From: CAVQJU01 sp963729215
GTDB taxonomy: Bacteria > Acidobacteriota > Vicinamibacteria > Vicinamibacterales > CAVVIG01
Length of the DNA stretch: 64,000 nucleotides
Assembly (NCBI GenBank): GCA_963729215.1
Contig: CAVSND010000027.1
Location: 1 to 64,000, forward strand
Direction of reading: 5' to 3'
The first letter of the stretch is position 1. The number at the start of each line of letters is the position of its first letter. The notes under the pieces were generated by a model. It saw only the letters and a list, made by a program, of their open reading frames with translations. It made no database searches and was not told the DNA's origin. Below are positions 18,285-26,662 of the stretch, piece by piece. Position numbers and translations under genes: made by a program.

Positions 18285-19116
18285 CCACCAGGTTCAGGTA
18301 AATCCCCTTCACCGTGAAGGCGCCGGTGTCGTTCTTCAGTTCGTAGCCGACGTCGAACCGCCGGTAGCCTCCCTGCACGCCGATATTGTTGGTGAAGTTG
18401 ACGGTCCCGTAGAAGTCGAAGTCGGCGTAGTGACCGTTGTTGTTCCCCCTCAGGGACTCAGGGGCCCAGCCGAGCGTCAGCCCGGTGATCTCACCCGTGA
18501 TGGCCACGTTGGGGACGGGATACACCCGGAAGATGCCGCCGATCGTCGGGATCGGCGCCTGCTCATGGATGAAGTCCGACCGGATCGGGCTGGCGAGCGA
18601 TGCGGTGACGTCGGTGTATTTGAGGTCCACGATGAACCCGCCGAAGCCGCGATCCTTGACGAGGAAATCGTATTCGTAGCCGAAGCGCCAGGCTTTCCAG
18701 TCGAGCTTCGAATTGACAGGCAGGTTGACGTCGTACGCCTGACCATTGAAGACCAGCCTTCGGCTGAGGGTCGCGCTCTGTTCGTACTCCAGCGGGATGA
18801 ACTGCAGCCGGAATTTGTGCTGCCGGCCGGGCCGCACGACCAGATGGAACTCGCTGAACTTCTGATCCTCGAGGCCGAGATCCTTCTTGAAGTCGATCAC
18901 CGTGCCGACGATGTTGAGCGCCGTGCTCGAGATCTGCATCTCGGTCGTCGGGAACCAGAGGCCGATGGCGCCTTCGACGTGGTACGACTCGCCCGTCGCC
19001 GGGTCGCTCACGTCCCGTGGCTGGAATTGCGCGCGCGCGGGCACGGATGCCAGAACGATCGCCAACGCAAATGCGATCACGACGTACAGACGACGAGCTG
19101 AGCGGTCATTCATCAT
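18274..19116 (-). CDS. Predicted outer-membrane beta-barrel protein
   Basis: 280 residues with a signal peptide (LYVVIAFALAIVLASVPARA). The rest is antiparallel strand-like sequence with alternating aromatic residues (AIGLWFPTTEMQISS, WKAWRFGYEYDFLV, GHYADFDFYGTVNFT, GIYLNLVARY) and ends in an aromatic residue, the BAM recognition feature of OM barrels. No family name recognised. It is convergent with the aminotransferase and divergent from the ABC exporter. Confidence 0.72.
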   Translation of the reverse strand: MMNDRSARRLYVVIAFALAIVLASVPARAQFQPRDVSDPATGESYHVEGAIGLWFPTTEMQISSTALNIVGTVIDFKKDLGLEDQKFSEFHLVVRPGRQHKFRLQFIPLEYEQSATLSRRLVFNGQAYDVNLPVNSKLDWKAWRFGYEYDFLVKDRGFGGFIVDLKYTDVTASLASPIRSDFIHEQAPIPTIGGIFRVYPVPNVAITGEITGLTLGWAPESLRGNNNGHYADFDFYGTVNFTNNIGVQGGYRRFDVGYELKNDTGAFTVKGIYLNLVARY

Positions 19117-19230
19117 AGAAAGTCGTGTGCTCCGACGGAGAACGGGCCCGCTGGGGAGGCGGCTCTCTCAGGATAACAGCAAGGGACGCCGGAGTACAAG
19201 GCAATTCGTCTGTAAGATATCTATCTGGCC

Positions 19231-21102
19231 ATGTCGCCGTTCAGAAGGCTGCTGAGTTACGTCCTGCGGTACCCCGGCAAATTTCTCCGCGGGCTCGCGT
19301 GCGTGATCGTGACGACCGGCGTGTCGCTCGTGGCGCCGAGGATTCTCGGCCTCGCGATAGACGATTTGACGAAGGGCGTCACCCGCCGCAAGCTGGCGCT
19401 CTACGGCACGCTGCTGCTCGGGGTTGCCGTGGTGGGCGGCGTGTTCCGCTTTCTGATGCGGCGGGTGCTGACGGGCGTGTCGCGCGACATCGAGTACGAC
19501 ATGCGCAACGACTTCTTCGCGCACCTGCAGAAGCTGCCCCTCTCCTATTTCCAGACGCACCGGACCGGCGACCTGATGTCGCGCGCGACGAACGATCTCA
19601 ATGCCGTGCGGATGATGATCGGGCCGGCGGTGATGTACGCGTCGAACACCGTGCTGGGGTTCGTCGTCGCCCTCGGGCTGATGATCGCCATCGATGCGCG
19701 GCTGACGTTGTTCGCGCTCATCCCGCTGCCGTTCGTGTCGATCTCGGTGAAGTACTTCGGCGGCATGATCCACAAGCGGTTCGAACAGATCCAGGCCCAG
19801 CTGTCCGAGGTGAGCGCGGTCGCCCAGGAGGCGTTGTCGGGAGTCCGCGTCGTGCGCGCGTACCGGCAGGAAGCGGCCGAAATCGACCGCTTCAGGCAGG
19901 CAAACGAGGAATATCTCCGGCGCAACCGCCAACTCGTCGTCCTCCAGGGCCTGTTCTTTCCCTGCATGTCCCTGTTCCTCGGCCTGGGCGCCATGGTCGT
20001 GATCTGGATGGGCAGCCGCGACGTGATTCAGGGACGCATCACGCTGGGACAATTCGTGGCGTTTCACGCCTACCTGATGCTCCTCAGCTGGCCGATGATT
20101 GCGTTTGGCTGGGTCACGAACATGCTGCAGCGCGGCATGGCCTCCTGGAAGCGCATGCTGGAGGTGCTCGATGCGGAACCGGCCATTGCGGACGTCCGGC
20201 TGAAGCAAAACGCGACGACAGCGATCGACCAGGCAGCCGTAGCGTCAGGCATCAGCCGGACGTTTGACCGGGCGTCCGTAGCGTCCGGCTTCAGCCGGAC
20301 GTCCGACATTCGCGGTGAGATCGAGTTCCGGGATCTGACCTTCGCGTATGGCGATGCGATCGTGCTCAGCCACATCTCGGTGCACATCGAGGCGGGGCAG
20401 ACCGTCGCCCTCGTCGGGCCCACCGGATCCGGCAAGTCGACCCTCATCGGCCTGCTCGCCCGGCTGCACGATCCGCCTCCGAACACCGTATTCGTGGACG
20501 GCGTGGACGTGAGGATGCTGCCGCTCGACACGCTTCGAGGGGCGATTGGATTCGTGCCGCAGGAGCCGTTCCTGTTTTCGGACACGCTCGCCGACAACGT
20601 CGCGTTCGGTCTGGACGCCCGGCCCGCCGGCGGAAGCCCGGGGACGAATCCGCCGCGCGACGAAGCCGAGCGCCACGAACGGATTCTCGCGGCGTCGGGT
20701 GTCGCGCGCCTCGACAAGGACGTCGAGGACTTCCCGCGAGGCTACGACACCATCGTCGGCGAACGCGGCATCACGCTGTCCGGCGGCCAGAAACAGCGGA
20801 CCGCCCTCGCGCGGGCCGTGGCGATCGATCCGCGCATCCTGATCCTGGACGACGCGCTGTCGGCCGTGGATACCTATACGGAGGAAGAAATCCTGTCGCG
20901 GCTGCGCGGCGTCATGCGCGAGCGCACGTCCATCATCGTGTCCCACCGCGTGTCCACTGTTCGCGAGGCCGATCAGATCCTCGTTCTCGAAGCCGGGCGA
21001 ATTGCGGAGCGCGGCACGCACGATGCGCTGGTGGCCCGCGATGGCCTGTACGCCGATCTCTACAAGAAGCAGCTGCTGGAAGAGGAGCTGGCCGCATCGT
21101 GA
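19231..21102 (+). CDS. ABC exporter subunit 1 (transmembrane plus ATPase), repeat insertion in linker
   Basis: 623 residues: six membrane helices (MSPFRRLLSYVLRYPGKFLR start, YFQTHRTGDLMSRATNDL coupling region), then the ATPase with Walker A GPTGSGKST, Q-loop FVPQEPFLFSDT, signature LSGGQKQRTALARAV, Walker B ILILDDALSAVD and H-loop SHRVS. Asp replaces the usual catalytic Glu after Walker B, typical of the degenerate site in heterodimeric exporters. Between the two domains, residues about 335-357 (AVASGISRTFDRASVASGFS) are encoded by two copies of a palindromic intergenic-type repeat inserted in frame. It overlaps the second exporter gene. Substrate not predictable. Confidence 0.9.
   Translation: MSPFRRLLSYVLRYPGKFLRGLACVIVTTGVSLVAPRILGLAIDDLTKGVTRRKLALYGTLLLGVAVVGGVFRFLMRRVLTGVSRDIEYDMRNDFFAHLQKLPLSYFQTHRTGDLMSRATNDLNAVRMMIGPAVMYASNTVLGFVVALGLMIAIDARLTLFALIPLPFVSISVKYFGGMIHKRFEQIQAQLSEVSAVAQEALSGVRVVRAYRQEAAEIDRFRQANEEYLRRNRQLVVLQGLFFPCMSLFLGLGAMVVIWMGSRDVIQGRITLGQFVAFHAYLMLLSWPMIAFGWVTNMLQRGMASWKRMLEVLDAEPAIADVRLKQNATTAIDQAAVASGISRTFDRASVASGFSRTSDIRGEIEFRDLTFAYGDAIVLSHISVHIEAGQTVALVGPTGSGKSTLIGLLARLHDPPPNTVFVDGVDVRMLPLDTLRGAIGFVPQEPFLFSDTLADNVAFGLDARPAGGSPGTNPPRDEAERHERILAASGVARLDKDVEDFPRGYDTIVGERGITLSGGQKQRTALARAVAIDPRILILDDALSAVDTYTEEEILSRLRGVMRERTSIIVSHRVSTVREADQILVLEAGRIAERGTHDALVARDGLYADLYKKQLLEEELAAS
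20235..20301 (+). repeat. Two tandem REP-like palindromes inside the ABC exporter gene
   Basis: Copy 1 (20235-20262) and copy 2 (20274-20301) share the core CCGTAGCGTC...CAGCCGGACG. Copy 2 folds as CGTCCGGCT-TC-AGCCGGACG. The same CCGTAGCGTCC head occurs in the intergenic element at 41015-41073. The insertion keeps the reading frame and adds about 23 residues in the flexible linker between membrane and ATPase domains. Confidence 0.8.
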
Positions 21103-22924
21103 CACCGCTCACGACGACGAAATCCTCGGCAAGGCGTACGACGCGCGTCTGATGCGGCGGTTGCTGACCTACTTGCGGCCGTACTGGCGCCAGGTCGGCG
21201 TCGCGCTCGTCGCCATCATCGCCGGCGCGGCGGCACAACTCGCGCAGCCGTACCTGATCAAGCTGGCGATCGATCGGTTCATCGCCGTGCGGCGTCTCGA
21301 CGGCCTCGAGCGGCTGGCCCTGGCGTACCTCGCCATTCTCGTGGCGGCGTTCGCCCTCGAATACCTGCAAACCTGGACGATGCAGATGACGGGCCAGCGC
21401 ATCATGTTCGACCTGCGCATGGCCATCTACGGGCACCTGCAGCGCCTGGACCTCGGGTACTACGATCGAAATCCGGTCGGCCGCCTCATGACGCGCGTCA
21501 CATCGGACGTGGACGTGCTGAACGATCTGTTCACGTCTGGAGTTGTGACGATTTTCGGGGACGTCTTCACGCTGGTCGGGATCATGGCGGTCATGCTGGG
21601 CATGAATTGGCGGCTGGCTCTCGTGGCGTTCGCCGTGCTTCCCCTGATCGCGCTCGTCGCCCAGTGGTTCCGGAGCCACGTGCGCGATTCGTACCGCGTC
21701 GTGCGGGGCTGGATCGCGCGCATCAACGCGTTCCTGAACGAAAACATCACCGGGATGTCCACGGTGCAGCTGTTCCGGCGCGAGGCGCTCAATTTTTCAC
21801 GCTTCGACGAGATCGACCGCAAGCACCGGGACGCCAACATCGAGTCGATCTACTACTACTCGGTGTTCTACCCGGCGATCGAAATCGTCGCCGCGCTGGC
21901 GTCGGCCCTCATCATCTGGTACGGCGGCGCCAGCGTGCTGCGCCAGACGCTGACGATTGGCGCGCTCGTCGCGTTTCTTCAGTATTCGCAGCGCTTCTTC
22001 CGGCCGATCAGCGACATGTCGGAGAAGTTCAACGTGCTGCAGGCGGCGATGGCGTCCTCCGAGCGGATCTTCTCGCTGCTCGACGAGCCCGTGGCCGTCC
22101 GCTCACCGGCATTGCCGGTCCACCGCAGCCCGTCGGCCGCCGGGCACATCGTCTTCGAGCACGTGTGGTTCGCGTACAAGGACGAGGACTACGTGCTGCG
22201 AGACGTCAGCTTCGAAGTCAGGCCCGGGCAGCGGGTCGGGATTGTCGGGGCGACGGGCGCCGGCAAGTCCACCATCACGAACCTGCTGCTGCGCTTCTAC
22301 GACGTCAGCCGCGGACGCATTACCGTGGACGGCGTGGATATCCGCGAGCTCGATCTGGCAGACCTGCGCGGGCTCGTCAGCCTGGTCCTGCAGGACGTGC
22401 ACCTGTTTTCCGGAACGATTGCCGACAACATCCGCCTCGGCAACCAGGCGCTCGACGACGACCAGGTGCGCCGGGCGGCCAGAGCCGTTCACGCGGACGC
22501 CTTCATCGAACGTCTGCCCGCGGGGTACGGCACCGCGGTGGCCGAGCGCGGATCCACGCTGTCGGTGGGGCAGAAGCAGCTGTTGTCGTTCGCACGCGCC
22601 CTCGCGTTCGAGCCGCGCGTGCTGATCCTGGACGAGGCGACGTCGAGCGTCGATACCGACACCGAGCTTCTCATTCGTGACGCCCTGCACGTGCTGATGG
22701 CGGGCCGCACCACGATTGCCATCGCGCACCGCCTCTCGACCATCCAGGACATGGACCGGATCCTCGTCCTGCACAAGGGCCACCTGCGGGAATCGGGCAC
22801 GCACCAGGAGCTTCTCGCCTTGCGGGGGATCTACTACCGGCTGTTCGAGCTGCAGTTCAAGAACGCGGAACAGCCGGCAGTCCATCCGCAGGGCGGCACT
22901 TTCGATGCCGCCCTGCGTGTCTGA
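21041..22924 (+). CDS. ABC exporter subunit 2 (transmembrane plus ATPase)
   Basis: Partner of the preceding exporter. The recognisable N-terminus, DDEILGKAYDARLMRRLLTY, begins upstream of ATG 21152, so ATG 21041 (GGTGG upstream) was chosen; it overlaps the first gene by 62 bases. Membrane domain followed by an ATPase with Walker A GATGAGKST, signature LSVGQKQLLSFARAL, Walker B VLILDEATSSVD with the catalytic Glu present, and H-loop AHRLS. The degenerate LSVGQ signature here complements the degenerate Walker B neighbourhood of subunit 1, so the heterodimer has one full catalytic site. Likely a lipid or drug exporter. Confidence 0.9.
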   Translation: MACTPISTRSSCWKRSWPHRDTAHDDEILGKAYDARLMRRLLTYLRPYWRQVGVALVAIIAGAAAQLAQPYLIKLAIDRFIAVRRLDGLERLALAYLAILVAAFALEYLQTWTMQMTGQRIMFDLRMAIYGHLQRLDLGYYDRNPVGRLMTRVTSDVDVLNDLFTSGVVTIFGDVFTLVGIMAVMLGMNWRLALVAFAVLPLIALVAQWFRSHVRDSYRVVRGWIARINAFLNENITGMSTVQLFRREALNFSRFDEIDRKHRDANIESIYYYSVFYPAIEIVAALASALIIWYGGASVLRQTLTIGALVAFLQYSQRFFRPISDMSEKFNVLQAAMASSERIFSLLDEPVAVRSPALPVHRSPSAAGHIVFEHVWFAYKDEDYVLRDVSFEVRPGQRVGIVGATGAGKSTITNLLLRFYDVSRGRITVDGVDIRELDLADLRGLVSLVLQDVHLFSGTIADNIRLGNQALDDDQVRRAARAVHADAFIERLPAGYGTAVAERGSTLSVGQKQLLSFARALAFEPRVLILDEATSSVDTDTELLIRDALHVLMAGRTTIAIAHRLSTIQDMDRILVLHKGHLRESGTHQELLALRGIYYRLFELQFKNAEQPAVHPQGGTFDAALRV

Positions 22925-22935
22925 GAGAACGCCCT

Positions 22936-24316
22936 CTACAGCTTCCGCAAGTACGCCAGGAGGGCCGCACGCTCTTCCGGCAGCGGCTGTCGATCGAAAT
23001 TCACGCCGTCCGTAGTGGCGATCGGCGGGAGTGGAGCGCCCGGCGCCGTGTTCGCTTTCACGCGCTTGAAGAACTCGATGTAATGGTCGACGACCTCTTC
23101 GAGCGTGTCAGCGCTGTTGTTGTGGAAGTAGGGCGCGGTGTTCCTGATCCCGCGTAACCCGGTAGAGTCGAACTTGTTCCAGTCGTCCTGGGGCGCCGGA
23201 AGGCCAAAACCGGCGACTCCCGTCGTCAGGGCCCGACCGGGATCCGAGCTCGTGCGACGAATCTTGGTACCGTTCGGCTGTGTGATTTCGTAGGTCCGCG
23301 CATTCCTCTGGAGACGGTCCGGGCACGCCTTGAAGGTGAAGCGAGCGGGGCTGACGGTATCGACGGGACGCGGACACTGGGTCGCGATATCGTGAAAACG
23401 GATGACCGGAGGCTGCGGAGTCGATTGTCCGGGACCGCCGTGACACTGGCTGCACGCTCGCACGAAGACGATCTTGCCTTGCTGCTCGAGCGTGTTGAGC
23501 GTCGGATCCGGATCCGGCAACGGAGTGGTCCCTGACCTGAGGGCGTCCGAGAGCGCGCGAACGCGATTGTTCGTGAACAGCACACGCTGGAACGAGGACA
23601 AGTCGTCGAGAAGTTCTTGCGGCACGGTGTTCTGGGCCTGGGCGTGATTGACGAACGCCCCGAGCGCCTGCTGCTGAAGCGATCCGATTCGAGCGTCCAA
23701 TTGATATCCGCCGGTACGGTTAGGGTCGCGCGCCCAGACGGGATCGCTTCCGTCTGGTCCCGTCAGCGCCACGTCATTCACCGTCGGAACCGAACGCCAC
23801 ACGTCTACCAGCGTCTCGTTCGACAGATCGGTCGTCCCAGGAACGATGAGCCTTACATTTGACGGCAGCGTGAAGACAATCCGTATCAGACCGTTCTGCC
23901 GCAGGTTGCTGAAATCGCTGGCGGCGTCGCCATTGGTCCGGAAGTCATCCGCATCGATTGGCCGGAACAGCGGATCGTCGGCCTTCGGGTTGAACCGACG
24001 GCGCAACTGCAGGAACTGGAACCTGGCCTCGGCGTTGGCTGGCGAAAGCTGGAAGTGGTCGATCGGCATGTGACAGTCCGCGCACGCGCGCCCGTTGGCG
24101 CCCAGACCGCGCAACCGGCGGTCGCCGAACGCGAGGAGGCCGCGCAGAACCGCGTGGCACGGTTCTCCACCGCAGTCGAACGAGGCGTCTTGCGCCGCGT
24201 CCTCGTGTCAGTTGGCTGTTGACGCTGACCGCCGACTCCGGGGACTGGCTGGCTTTAATCACCAGCGTGGACATCATGATGATGAGACATCCGAACACCA
24301 GCAGGCGTGGTTTCAT
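22936..24316 (-). CDS. Di-haem cytochrome c peroxidase/MauG-like protein, one frameshift
   Basis: ATG 24316 follows AAAGGGA and starts a signal peptide (LLVFGCLIIMMSTLVIKAS). Near 24198 the frame shifts by one base and then reads SFDCGGEPCHAVLRG and GRACADCHMPIDHF, the first CxxCH. The second haem site is CSQCHGGPGQ. Other family features are WARDPNRTGGYQLDAR, GIRNTAPYFHNNSADTLEE (the conserved YFHN block before a conserved His/Asp region) and YIEFF. These periplasmic enzymes reduce peroxide or oxidise other cofactors. It stands alone, convergent with the ABC exporter, and may draw electrons from cytochromes such as the one at the left edge, which is inference. Confidence 0.82.
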
Positions 24317-24513
24317 GGAGTTCCCTTTCTGAAGTTGCGGCGAATTGACGGGCGGAGGGCTCCGTCTAGTTGCAGTCGCGCGCAGACATGCTAGAAAGAG
24401 GTGAGCGACTCTAGCACACTCCCAGTCGAAACCCGGGGCGCACGACGAATGGCGCTGCCCGACGCTCGGTTCCCGGTCGTTCGATCTGATTTGTGCGTTG
24501 CGAGGTTCGGTTG

Positions 24514-25059
24514 TTAGTTGTCGCCAGAAACCTGGGGCAGCGGGCGCGAGGGGAGGGGCGATCGTTCCGGACGTTCGGAACCCCTGAGCAGGCGGTCGAG
24601 CAGACTTGGCGTGGTCGCGTTGGGGTTCCAGCCGAGCCGAAGCACGGTCAGGCGTACGTCCTGACGCCCGAACGCGAGGGCCTCGATGCAGCTCCACATA
24701 TACAAGTCGACGAGGCGGCCCTGCACGCTCGGACCGGTGTCGAGCACGGTGTAGATGCCGCCATAACGCGGGACCGAGTCGAGCTGGATGACCGAGCCGA
24801 CCGGCAGGACTCCGGGATCGGCCGCCGCGACGCCGGCCTGGACCGGGGTGCCGGCGCTCGTCGTGATGCCCTTGCAGTACGCAGTGGCCTGAAAACTCAG
24901 GCGCGCGCCCGGCGACGGGGGCGCCGTGGCTTCGCGCTGGGCCCCTGGCCAGGTCGCGTACTTCGAATCGAGGATCGTGACGTCGTAGACCGCCAGGAAG
25001 GCGCCTACCGCCGCAGTGGTCACGAGGGCTTTCCGCCACAGCGAGCGCGAGATAATCAC
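24514..25059 (-). CDS. 3D-domain protein (MltA-like double-psi barrel)
   Basis: 181 residues with one N-terminal membrane segment (LVTTAAVGAFLAVYDVTIL). The C-terminal half has the 3D domain with its three aspartates: ATAYCKGITTSAG then AAADPGVLPVGSVIQL (first Asp), VLDTGPSVQG (second) and RLVDLYM (third). 3D domains occur in peptidoglycan-active proteins such as MltA and resuscitation factors; without the rest of MltA this is a small envelope protein probably acting on cell wall. It lies 77 bases downstream of the DUF2062 gene. Confidence 0.82.
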   Translation of the reverse strand: MIISRSLWRKALVTTAAVGAFLAVYDVTILDSKYATWPGAQREATAPPSPGARLSFQATAYCKGITTSAGTPVQAGVAAADPGVLPVGSVIQLDSVPRYGGIYTVLDTGPSVQGRLVDLYMWSCIEALAFGRQDVRLTVLRLGWNPNATTPSLLDRLLRGSERPERSPLPSRPLPQVSGDN

Positions 25060-25136
25060 CCCCCAATTGTAGGCGTCGCGACGCGGAATCGACCTCTGAA
25101 TCGACGGAAATCCGGCCTCTTACAATTCCGGTATCT

Positions 25137-25643
25137 CTAATCGCTGCTATGAATTAAATGCTTGAGGCGCCGCCGGCTTGTCAGAAAGGCCAGTGCGAGA
25201 GGGTAGGCGAGGGCCGTGAGGACGACGGCTCCCAGAAGCGAACCCACCGTGAACGGGACGAGGAACGGCCGGAGGATATGGGCCAGCTCGTGCCAGAAGT
25301 CGCCCTGATAGAGAGACAGCTCGAACAAATCGACGACCTGCTGTCGAAAGCCTTCGGGAATGCGGTGCCCGGTCAGCGGCGCCCCGACAAACATGGTGGT
25401 GAGGGCGTAGTACGGCGCGATCACCCAGGGCAGATTGGAGTAGACACCGAGCAGGACGGCGACGCGGTTGTAGTTGAGAAGAAAGGCGAAGACTATTCCC
25501 AGGATGGTGTGCAGGCCCAGGAAGGGCGAGAACCCGAAGAACACGCCGAGCGCGAACGCCGCCGCGGTGCGTTCGGGCGTGTCGTCGACGTGAAGGAGCG
25601 TGCTCAGCCACCGCCGGGCGAGGGCTTTCGTGAGGTGAATCAT
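25137..25643 (-). CDS. DUF2062 membrane protein
   Basis: 168 residues with the DUF2062 pattern: TPERTAAAFALGVFFGFSPF near the N-terminus, GLHTILGIVFAFLLNYNRVA, then NLPWVIAPYYALTTMFVG, and a last hydrophobic stretch near the C-terminus followed by the basic tail TSRRRLKHL. Inner membrane; function unknown although the family often neighbours cell-envelope or tRNA-modification genes. Its start overlaps the thiL stop by four bases, so it is translated with thiL. Confidence 0.85.
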   Translation of the reverse strand: MIHLTKALARRWLSTLLHVDDTPERTAAAFALGVFFGFSPFLGLHTILGIVFAFLLNYNRVAVLLGVYSNLPWVIAPYYALTTMFVGAPLTGHRIPEGFRQQVVDLFELSLYQGDFWHELAHILRPFLVPFTVGSLLGAVVLTALAYPLALAFLTSRRRLKHLIHSSD

Positions 25644-26662
25644 CGGAAGTGACTGTACCCGGCCGGCACCGGCCGGTCTTCGGCGCGCGCGCCGCGCAGG
25701 ACGACCGCCCGGTCAGCCGTGCAGACGCCGATGGGCGTCACCGCCGTATCGGCGCGACGCATGGCCCCCCTGAGCCTGCCGCGGGTTCTCGGACGCACGC
25801 TGAACAGCAGTTCGTAGTCATCGCCTCCGGTGATGGCCGCCAGCACGGGGTCGGCCTCGTGGGCCTCGAACCATTCCCGCGCCGCCGGCTCGATGGGCAG
25901 TGCATCGGCGTCGATGATGGCGCCCACGCCGCTCCGGTCCGCGAGGCGGTGAATGCCGTCGGCCAGACCGTCGCTTAGATCGACGCAGGCCCCGGCCGCG
26001 CGGTTCCGACCCAAGAGCTTACCGGTTTGCACCCGCGGTTCGGGATAAAGAAAGCGCTGGACGCACGGGCCGGCGCCGGCCAATGCCGAGGCAGCCTTCA
26101 GCATCTGAAGCCCGGCGGCCGCCGCGCCGAGCGACCCCGTCACGTACAGCTCATCGCCAGGCCTGGCGCCCGAGCGCGTCAGCACCTGACGCTTCTTCAC
26201 CCCGCCCGACACGGTGACGTCGATGAACAGCGGTCCCGGCGATCTCGTCAGGTTGCCACCCACGACCTGGACGCCGTAGCGTGCCGCGAGAGCCGTCAGC
26301 CCGCCGATCATGGCGTCGAAGTCTTGCACCGGCCACGCCGGCGGAAGGGCGAGCGACAGCAGGCAGAGGCGCGGCGCGGCACCCATCGCCGCCAGGTCGC
26401 TGAGGTTGACGGCGAGCGCGCGGTGACCGATGGCGGCGGGCGGCGTGAAGGCCCGGTCGAAGTGGACGCCTTCGACCAGCGCATCCACGCTCAGCACCTC
26501 GAGGCGGTTCCTCTCCGGCACGACAACGGCCGCATCGTCGCCGATGCCGACCGGCATCCAGTCGGCAGGCGGCGGCAGGTGACTCTGGATGCGCGCGATC
26601 AGCTCGTGCTCGGTGAGATCCCCGACAGTGGCCCCAGGCTCATGGCTCGTGGCTCGAATCAC
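25640..26662 (-). CDS. thiL: Thiamine-monophosphate kinase
   Basis: ThiL phosphorylates thiamine monophosphate to the active diphosphate. Family blocks: TEHELIARI at the N-terminus, PVGIGDDAAVV (Mg/ATP site), GVHFDRAFTP, HRALAVNLSDLAAMGA, VVGGNLTRSPG, VDLSDGLADGIHRLADRSG and GGDDYELLF. Length 340 is normal. The GTG start at 26662 overlaps the rny stop (GTGA). The first residues (IRATSHEP) are encoded by a copy of the GAGCCAC-type heptamer repeat, so the native start region appears to have been overwritten by repeat sequence. Confidence 0.93.
   Translation of the reverse strand: MIRATSHEPGATVGDLTEHELIARIQSHLPPPADWMPVGIGDDAAVVVPERNRLEVLSVDALVEGVHFDRAFTPPAAIGHRALAVNLSDLAAMGAAPRLCLLSLALPPAWPVQDFDAMIGGLTALAARYGVQVVGGNLTRSPGPLFIDVTVSGGVKKRQVLTRSGARPGDELYVTGSLGAAAAGLQMLKAASALAGAGPCVQRFLYPEPRVQTGKLLGRNRAAGACVDLSDGLADGIHRLADRSGVGAIIDADALPIEPAAREWFEAHEADPVLAAITGGDDYELLFSVRPRTRGRLRGAMRRADTAVTPIGVCTADRAVVLRGARAEDRPVPAGYSHFR

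Noticed and set aside
24317..24513. Small gene between the di-haem cytochrome and the 3D-domain protein
   Set aside because: No frame with a ribosome site or conserved motif; treated as plain intergenic sequence.
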